This document shows, in pieces, positions 56,204-64,000 of a stretch of 64,000 nt of DNA. A program made the position numbers and the translations under genes. Within the stretch, counting starts at the first letter, position 1, and each line of letters starts with the position of its first letter. The DNA is from Leucaena leucocephala (taxonomy: Eukaryota > Streptophyta > Magnoliopsida > Fabales > Fabaceae): contig CM073519.1 of the NCBI GenBank assembly GCA_037074615.1, forward strand, positions 31,331,001 to 31,395,000, read 5' to 3'. The notes under the pieces were generated by a model. That model saw only the letters and a program-made list of their open reading frames with translations, searched no databases and was not told the origin of the DNA.

Positions 56204-59200
56204 TGTAACATCCTTACTTTTATATGTCTTAGGGACCATTCAGTAGCATTTCGAACCACTTACAAGACCTTGGAAGTCCATTAGCCAAATCTGGAATTTT
56301 ACTTTATCGGGTTACTGTTCATATGGTATTCCAGATTACGCAACGAACTTCAAAAAATCATAATTAATTCTACAAAACTCGAAATGAAGTGGTTCAAAAA
56401 TCTACATGAACATAACATCTTTAAGTTTAAGGGAAAAAGAATTTCTAGACCAAATGATTAGCCAATTAATACAGTTTATTCGTTGAATTTTACTGTTCAT
56501 TTGGTCAAAAACTCTGGAAACAGATTCTGGTCCCTTACTTTTGAAAATCATTTCTCTTGATATACACATCCAAATGATACGTTCTACCTATGAATTTAAA
56601 GTTCTGGATGTGTGCTACATTCTCATAAAATTTCGTGAACTAATTCCTTCATTTGCTAGGTCAAACTGAAGCCACAATAAAACTGCTTTAGGGCCTACGT
56701 TTTTACCATTTCAGTTTCTTTTCTTTCATTTCCAATGATTGTTTCAGCATGCGCAAGCCATTAAATAAGCTTCTTAACATTCATATACATCATGTACATA
56801 TGCCATAAGTATTACAATAGTTTCATCACATAAATGGACACATTACATGGCATTTACATACATGGACAATTTATAGTATATGCTAAAATCTCAATACTTC
56901 ACTTCCTTTCTTCCATTCTTTAGCTCTTCTCCATGCATACCTTTTATTCATGCTTGACCTAAATTGGTTGGTTATGGGAGAGTGAGATTCTAGGGAATCT
57001 TAGTAGCAAACATTACCACTTAAATATGCAAGATGGATGCTAATGCATGATATGTAATTTCATTAAACTTTCTTTGGTTAGTGACATGCTATCATGCTAT
57101 ATACTTTTACATAAAGTGCATGGCCATGGAAAACATGTTATTCACAATACATTGAACATCATTAATCATGTCACAACATCATTCAAACATCACATACATG
57201 TCAACACATAAGCATACCACATCAAGCACAAAAAGAGATAAGTTCACTACCTTGCACTTAAGCTTTTCTCTTGACCTTTAGCCCTTACTCCCTAGCTTTC
57301 CAACCATGAAGCATTTATGTCCATCACTTCCCAACATTTTCTTGGATGTTTCATGGTCCTAAACACATTCATATTCATCACATAACTCATTGGGACTCAT
57401 GAACTCCAACCATGTTCAAGACTAACTTTGTTACACTCTTTATTGTCATAACTTTCTCTAATTTTCACTAATCCACTTGGCTCTTGAACCAATTGATGTC
57501 TTGACTTTACCCTACACAATTTCATCTTTTGAATCCATTTATGAGCTTAGAATCATGAAATTCGAGCTCCTTCATGGCCTGCTGTACAGAACTGAACATA
57601 AGCACACAATTCTTTCAATAATTCTCATTTTGATTCTAATGCTTCCCATACTTGTTTCTCCACTTTACCCCACACAACTTTTCATTTTAGAAACATTGGA
57701 ACCATCAAAATCATGAAATTCCAATCACTGTTCATGTGAGTGAACAGTAACCGTAAGGAATCTCAAAGACTACAACCTTGAAATTTTAGTGTTTCCAAGG
57801 TTCAAAACCTTTCCAATCCTACACAAAATAGTCATACAAACTCAATGGAAGCATTACATTATTGAAATTCAATTTCCTTCCCTCATGAACAGTGCATACC
57901 GAACAGGGCACACCATGGCAAAGTTAAGAATATCAATTTGATTCAACAACCAACCACTTAACTAGCTTGTTTAAGCTTCAATCATATGGTTCTAACTTTA
58001 ATTTCTTCTTTCCCCTTTCCTTTAAGGTTTTTGGGCAGCACCTTCCCTTAGAGAAAACTCAACTTTTTCCCCATGAAAAACCGAAGTTCAAGCTCCCAAA
58101 TCAAAGGAGAATAAGCTAGGAAAGATTGCTTACCTTTAATCTCTAGCTTGCTTGAACTTTGTAACCTTGAATCTTCTTTCTCTTGGCTTGAGTTTCCATT
58201 TTGCAAGAGTTTCCCCAAGGGTCCATGAAGCCACAGTTTGCTTCAGAATGAGGGGGTATTTATAGCCAAAATCCAAGAAAAATGATTGGCCAAGATTGAT
58301 TTGGTTACTATTTGATCTAAAGGCCCATATTTAATCTTGGATTTAACTTTTTCATACAATAATAATTATGACATCATGTGGGACAGCTCATGGGACACCT
58401 AAGAGGGTTAGGTGGCGTGCTTCCCTTGCAAGGAACCTTTTGGAGAAATTCTAGTCCAATCCGGTACCGATCAGTGCAGTTTCACAACAACCGGACTGTG
58501 TTCTGTTCCTAATTTTTTATAGTATACCAGGATATGTATTGTATCCTGGAAATTAATGTCTAGGCTTCTCACACATTGACATACTTGTACTGGCCACAAC
58601 TTAATTATAGATCCCTTGGGAAATGACCAAAATACCCTTGGTGTCCTTTCTTGCACTATATTGACCCTAAGGGCATAATTGTCATTTCACCCCTATTTGT
58701 ACTGGCTCAGGGCATATATTGACTCAACTAACCATATTTATACCATGTGCCACATTTGTAGCCTGTCCCAGATGACCAAAATTCCCTTCATCCATCTCTG
58801 GTACAATTTGGGCATCCAGGGGCATTTTCATAATTTCGCCCTTTTTCTGGCACTGGCCCCTTCTACTGATAGACTGGTACCCTGGATTTTGGGTCCTTCT
58901 TGGTGTCATTATGGGCCTATTTATGAGGTCATCTAATCTCATTCTATCTAGGCTTACATACCGATAAGTTCCATTATTGGATCACGGGTGTTAACAAACT
59001 CCCGTCAAAATTCACTGATATGTGAATAACTTTTTATACAGAACTTCTTCTGGAGTTCTGTCAGATCTAGGATATCTGACACTGTAGGGCACACTTTCCT
59101 GTAATTTACCCACTTATATCTGAAATCCATGAAATCTGATAAAATTTCAGATAACTTTTAGACTATCAGATAAATATCTGCTGTCTAGAGCCCTAATAAA

Positions 59201-59595
59201 ATTTCTGTATCATGTTAGATTATCCAGCATACCTTCCTCTATTTACTGATGGAATATGAGACTAAAATACTTCTAGGCAGTTCTAACCCTTTTCGGGCTG
59301 ATCTTTCTATAATTACAATTTTGCCCTTGAACTTTTCTCTTAATTACATTTATGTCCCTAACTTTTTGGATATTTACATTTAGATCCCTAAACTTTTGGA
59401 AATTACAACTTTTGGCCCAACATTTATTTCTACTTTAACTTTTGGCCTTTAACCTTTTTCAATTTGTATTTAGGTCCTTCTCTTTCTTTAAGACTTATCT
59501 AACCTTTATTATTTCATCTGATCTTCGTCATAATTCTTTCTAAACCTCTTTCCACTATCAGTACTATACAGATAGGGAAAATTTAGGATATGACA
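56204..59595 (-). mobile_element. LARD-1 5' LTR
   Basis: Plus strand TGTAACATCC to GGATATGACA; TATA block reversed at 58258-58266, so transcription would run leftward into the internal domain. Confidence 0.94.
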
Positions 59596-59600
59596 TTAAA
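59596..59600 (+). repeat. Target-site duplication TTAAA, right
   Basis: Matches 48163-48167. Confidence 0.93.
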
Positions 59601-60298
59601 CAATCTAGTTAAGTGATTGGTTATTGAATCAAGTTGATATTCTTGACTTTGCCATAGTTCAACCATTTTAGTCTGCACTATTCATGATAGAAGGAGATGG
59701 AATTTCAATGATCTAATGCTTCCATTGAATTCATATGATGATTTTGTGTAGGATTGGATAGGTTTTGAACCTTGGAAGCATTGGAATTTCAAGTTGTAGT
59801 TTTGAAGTTCTTCTCTATTACTATTCACTCATATGAACAGTGATTGGAATTTTATGATTTTGATGTTTCTAATGGTTTTAAAATAAAAGATTGTGTGGGA
59901 TAAAGTAGAGAAACAAGTATGGGAAGCATTGGAATCAAAATGAGATTTTTTGAAAGAATTGGAACCTTTTTTTTAAATCTTTCTAGAATAGTGCGTAGGA
60001 GCTGAAATTTCATTATTCTAAGCTCATAAATGGATTCAAAAGATGAAATTGTGTAGGATAAAGTCAAGACATCAATTGATTCGAAGGCCAAGTCCACCAG
60101 TTAAGATTAAGGAAAGTTAATGTAGTTAAATTAGCTCAATGTTCAAGAGAAAGTTATATTGTAATGGATGGATGATTATGTGATATTAGGTTTTGATTGT
60201 GGACTCCAAAGAGGCAGCCACGTATCAAGAAGAAGTAAGAAGAAAGAGTCAAAGCAAAGTTAAAGTGAAAGAAAGTCAAGTATATGAGGTAGTGAACT
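59601..60298 (+). mobile_element. Chimeric family-A LTR, second part
   Basis: Picks up exactly where 48167 stopped (ATTGAAGCTTAAA, then CAATCTAGTTAAG, as in 2563-2590). Cut at GTGAACT by the next LTR (60299); its 3' end is not in the window. Confidence 0.88.
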
Positions 60299-61097
60299 TG
60301 TCATATCATAATTTTCCCTATCTGTATAATACTGTTAGTGGAAAGAGGATTAGAAAGGATTATGACAAAGATCAGAAGAAATGAGAAAGGTTAGATGAGT
60401 ATTGAAGAAAGAGAAGGACCTAAACACAAAGTAGAAAAGGTTAAAGGCCAAAAGTTAAAGTAGAAACAAAAGTTGGGGCAAAAGTGATAATTTCCAAAAG
60501 TTAAGGGACTTAAATATAATTAAGTAAAAAGTTAAAGGGCAAAATTGTAATTATAGAAAGATCAGCCCGGAAAGGATTATAACTGCCTAGAAGTTTTTTA
60601 GTCCCACATTCCATCAATAACTAGAGGAAGTTACACTGGTTAATTTGGCATGATACAAAAATTTTATTAGGGCTCCAGACAGCAGAAAAATATCTGATAG
60701 TCTAAAAGTTATCTGAATTTTTATCAAATTCCATGGACATCAGATATAAGTGAGGGAATTATAGGAAAGTGTGCCCTACATTGTCAGATGTTATGAATTT
60801 GACAAAGCCCCGGAAGAAGTCCTGTATAAAAAGTTATTCCCATAACAGTGAAGTTTGACAGGAGTTTGATAACACCTGTGATCCGATAATGGAACTTATC
60901 GGTATGTGAGCCTAGATAGAATGAGATCAGATGACCACATATATAGGCCTATGCTGACACCAAGAAGGGAACAAAACCCAGGGTACCAGTCCATCAGTAG
61001 AAGGGGTCATTGTCCAGAAAAGGTGTGAAATTACAAAAATGCCACTGGATGCCTAGATTATACTAGAGATGGGTGGAGGGCATTTTGATCATCTGGG
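60299..61097 (+). mobile_element. Family-A LTR, first ~800 bp
   Basis: Starts TGTCATATCA and follows the family-A U3 (minisatellite phrases near 60480-60560, TCCGATAATGGAACTTATCGG near 60882) until CATCTGGG at 61097, where the next element begins. The left flank GAACT should recur after its hidden end. Confidence 0.9.
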
Positions 61098-62554
61098 TGA
61101 TGAATCCCTATTTTATCATATTATTTTCTATCTATTTAAGGAGATTTATCATGATTAATAGATATTATTATAATTATTTTGGTTATTTTGTGCCTTAGTT
61201 GACTATATGAATTAAATAACTAAAAATGTCATTTTCGTGTATTTTTACTAATTTTATTATCACACTGGTATGCACGAAGATATTTTTACCTTTTATAACT
61301 TTCAGGAAGAATAGTAAATAATTAATAGCCCACAAAAGAGGAGCCAATCACAAGTCAAGATTCAAAGCAAGAGGATAAATATTAGTTATATCTTATCTCT
61401 GATTCCTTATATTATATCATATATCATTTGAATTGATTCAAAGATAATTTATCAATATCTAACATTTGAATCTAATTAAAGGATAATGATAAATATGTTA
61501 TCTTTTCCTATTAATTGTTTTATCTCTTTTATCATATTACTTTTTATTTGAATTGTTTATAGGATATTTGAGTTTAAAAATATTATCTCTGGAGATATTA
61601 GAAAAGATGATAGCTTGAAAGGATATTGAAGATAAATAGAGATTATCATTATCTCTTGAAGAGCCGATCAGTGAAGAGACTTACATCAAACAGGATTCAC
61701 TCCCAAAGGCTATATAAAGGAACCCAAGGCTTCTCCATTCAACACACCAATCACCACCATCACAATCATCTTCTTCATCTCTTCCACAATTCCACCATTT
61801 TCCTTTTAAGTTCTTGAGGAGAGATATAGTGGCTTGAGTTTCTATGCTTTAGAGTTAGGAGTTGAACAATTTTACGTTTTGATATTTTCCTTTATACAAA
61901 TTTATGATTTCCTAGATTTAGGTTTTGAGATTTGTATATGTTGGACCTAGGGTTTCGATTGAGACATCTTTGTGATCAAACCCTTGTGATTTATTATTTC
62001 AATTTATGATTTGATATTCTTTATTTAATATCCTTAGTTTCCTCTTATAATTATTCATGCTGGATTCACATGATTAGTTATAGGATTTTCGATTGAATAT
62101 CCATGTTAGAGGAACAAATCATTTATTGTTTAATTTGTCGCATGCTAAGTGGATCTTCACTAATCATTCTTGATACAATTGTATGCTAAATCTAAGTATA
62201 ATTGTAGATTTTATGATTATGACCATGACGATTGTCTGAGATTTTGTATATTAGGGACTTAGTATATATAATTGTTATAACTATAATATATTATTGAACA
62301 AAGATAGCCACGCATCAATCCTTGGGAACGTCCAACTTACTGGTAATCGTATCCTTTAAACTCTTTTACTTTCTTGCAATTATTGCTTTAATTAAACTGA
62401 ATATTCTTCTCTACCCATATTTATTCCTTAATCACTTTAATTAATCATAATCAAGCTACGCATTGACTCCGCCTTGAGATCGACCTAGGGTTAGCTCTTA
62501 TACACATAGGGTTAAAACTAGTAATTAATTTGAGGGCTAAGACAAGCGATATCA
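61098..62554 (+). mobile_element. Tat/Athila-like element 2, 5' LTR
   Basis: Starts TGATGAATCCC exactly where the family-A LTR breaks off, and ends GCGATATCA before the PBS; 1457 bp. Strong TATA box at 61711. Same terminal logic and length as the Tat-1 LTR but little similarity by eye, so a separate family. Confidence 0.82.
61711..61718 (+). promoter_or_regulatory. TATA box of element 2
   Basis: TATATAAA in GGCTATATAAAGGAACC, in mid-LTR, followed by a C/A-rich stretch (CAATCACCACCATCACAATC near 61748) typical of a plant transcript start region. Confidence 0.65.
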
Positions 62555-62559
62555 AATTT

Positions 62560-62577
62560 CGGTGCCGTTGACGGGGA
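62560..62577 (+). other. Primer binding site of element 2 (Tat/Athila type)
   Basis: CGGTGCCGTTGACGGGGA, five bases after the LTR end; close to the TGGCGCCGTTGCCGGGGA of Tat/Athila elements. Confidence 0.85.
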
Positions 62578-62660
62578 GTCAATTCCCTTGGTTCTTGATT
62601 TCTTATTGTGATTTTTTTTAATTATTCATATTTTCTCTGTTTCCTTCTCTAAATCATATT

Positions 62661-64000
62661 ATGTCTTGGTTTAACAATCATAATCAATATAATCCTAATC
62701 TAATAATGCAGTCCTAATCTTTTACATGTTATAATATTTCAAGGGATAAGACAAGAGCACAAATATCATCCTTTGCACAAAATATTCATGAATCTTTTGT
62801 TGAATATTGGGATTGATTCTAATACATCCTGCACGAGTACCCGCATCACCAAATACCTGATGAATACCTCATACTATACTTCCACATGGGATTGAAAGAG
62901 CAGGACCGAAAAATAATAGATGGTGCAACGGGAGGAGACTTGTTGGGCTTAAATGTAGACGGGGCTTAGGAATTTCTTAGATCATTTGTCATGAGTAACC
63001 AACAATACATGGCTCAATTACCACCTTAACTATATCATGAACCGTCCTCCCCAATACATAAACCCTACTTTGAGCCTCCATTTACTACATATGTTCCAAT
63101 CCAAGACCCTTATAACAAGAATGATGATATGACATTAGTTCTTAAAGGTATATCAGATATGACCTCTGCTGTCACAGGTGTAACTTCTCAACTCTCAAAC
63201 TTGTCATCCCGATTTGATATAGAGAAATCTAGTATGGATGCCAAACTTGACAAGCTAGCCTCAGGTTGTGCTACCTTAGATAGTAAGTATGATAATGTAT
63301 CAACTTATGTGACTCAATTGACTAACTCTATAAATGAGCAACAAGCGAAGAATGGAGGGATCATCCCTTCTAATACTGTCATCAATCCTGGATCCTTAGA
63401 TGCTATCACACTGAAAGGTGGCAAAAAGGTAGGATTCTTAGAAAATGATGATGTGACAAACACTACTGAGGATATCATTGAAGATACTACTGAACACATC
63501 CATGAGCACACCACTAAAGGTGTGGAAGACATTACTGAACATATCCCTGAAGTGCCTAGGCAATCAGCAAGTTTGAAAGAGAAAGAACTACTCAAGAAAG
63601 ATGAGGCTACTCAAGTAGAGACTCCCACAACCATCAGTAAAGAGGTAAGTATTCCTTTCCCTAAATCTTATACAATGAGTAAGAGAACTGCTAATAAAGA
63701 ACAGGACAAGGAGATTTATGACTTGTTTAGCAAACTTGAGGTAAATATTCCATTGTTAGAATTACTTAAAGGCATGCCTAGAGTTGCTAAATTTATCAAA
63801 GACCTGTGTACCCATAAACATCGGTTTAGCCCAAATCAAAGAGTCCAAGGTTCTTCTAATGTCTCTACCCTTTTTAAACCTAAACTTCTAATTAAATGCC
63901 AAGATCCAGTGGCTTTTATAATTCCTTGTACTATTGGGAAAATACATATTAATAAGGCTTTATTAGATCAAGGAGTAGCTATTAATGTTATGCCTATAAT
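62661..64000 (+). pseudogene. Element 2 gag and start of protease, runs off the window
   Basis: One frame from ATG 62661 with five stops before 63030, two of them (TGA near 62814 and TAG near 62966) plausibly former TGG codons, then open to the window end for 323 codons. Gag region: AQNIHESFVEYW, HMGLKEQDRKIIDGATGGDL, FVMSNQQYMAQL. Then a helical segment (SSMDAKLDKLASG), an acidic Thr-rich stretch (TEDIIEDTTEHIHEHTT), DLFSKLEVNIPLLELLKG, and PVAFIIPCTIGKIHINK leading to LLDQGVAINVMP. The last is the aspartic protease site of Tat/Athila elements, with Gln in the middle of the D-x-G triad. Confidence 0.88.

Larger units (their letters stand above)
48168..59595 (-). mobile_element. LARD-1: complete family-A element, non-autonomous
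   Basis: 11,428 bp: LTR 48168-51557 (3390 bp), internal 51558-56203 (4646 bp), LTR 56204-59595 (3392 bp), target duplication TTAAA. Minus orientation, shown by the PBS beside the right LTR and the polypurine tract beside the left LTR. The internal domain has no RT, integrase, RNase H or protease motif. Giant LTRs and a conserved, mostly non-coding interior are the definition of a LARD, so it would depend on proteins from an autonomous Ty3-type partner. By eye the LTRs differ at roughly one base in 18 at their U5 ends and less elsewhere, so it is moderately young. Confidence 0.93.

Noticed and set aside
63314..63595. 93-residue minus-strand frame at the window end
   Set aside because: Antisense of the open gag-protease frame of element 2.

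Overview
This window is plant nuclear DNA, most likely from an angiosperm with a repeat-rich genome. It is AT-rich and I found no host gene in it. Almost every base can be assigned to a transposable element. Several are recognisably plant types: an RTE-type LINE with a (TTG)n tail, a Ty1/copia element primed by initiator Met-tRNA, and Tat/Athila-type Ty3 elements with a GGCGCC-like primer binding site. The species cannot be told from the sequence. All element coding regions carry stops or frameshifts; the last one is still open where the window ends.

Layout. 1-7466: head-to-head copies of a family with LTRs of 3.1-3.4 kb, called family A here (sense ends TGTCATATCC...GGATGTTACA). 7467-15919: a decayed Ty3/gypsy element whose 5' LTR is split by a nearly full-length RTE LINE (7903-11027, 20-bp target duplication). 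15920-17057: unrecognised coding-like remnant. 17058-17448: Ty1/copia reverse transcriptase fragment on the minus strand. 17449 to 45641: one Tat/Athila-like Ty3 element (Tat-1), cut into pieces by later insertions. These are a solo family-A LTR (18017-21406), a structurally complete 9.0-kb Ty1/copia element (21931-30929), a truncated family-A element (LARD-2, 32113-42111) that itself holds a solo family-B LTR, and a second solo family-B LTR (42816-44664). 45642-60298: a chimeric family-A LTR split by a complete 11.4-kb family-A element (LARD-1, 48168-59595, TSD TTAAA). 60299-61097: another family-A LTR, cut by a second Tat/Athila-like element whose 5' LTR, PBS, gag and protease start run off the window (61098-64000).

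Family A has the structure of a LARD, a large non-autonomous LTR retrotransposon: LTRs of about 3.39 kb, an internal domain of 4.65 kb, a tRNA-iMet PBS, a polypurine tract and no pol. It is the most interesting part of the window. Its internal domain carries a degenerate, collinear 5S rRNA-like sequence at 52684-52786. Just inside the PBS it also has an unrecognised reading frame found in both LARD-1 and LARD-2; in LARD-2 it becomes one continuous frame, with a single stop, once the inserted solo LTR is discounted. One copy has two PBS sites about 200 bp apart.

Five exact target-site duplications (AGATC, TCTTA, TAAGT, TCAAT, TTAAA) and the 20-bp LINE duplication fix most boundaries and give a relative order of insertion. 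The elements are expected to act only as parasites or as sources of small RNA; nothing here forms a cellular pathway.
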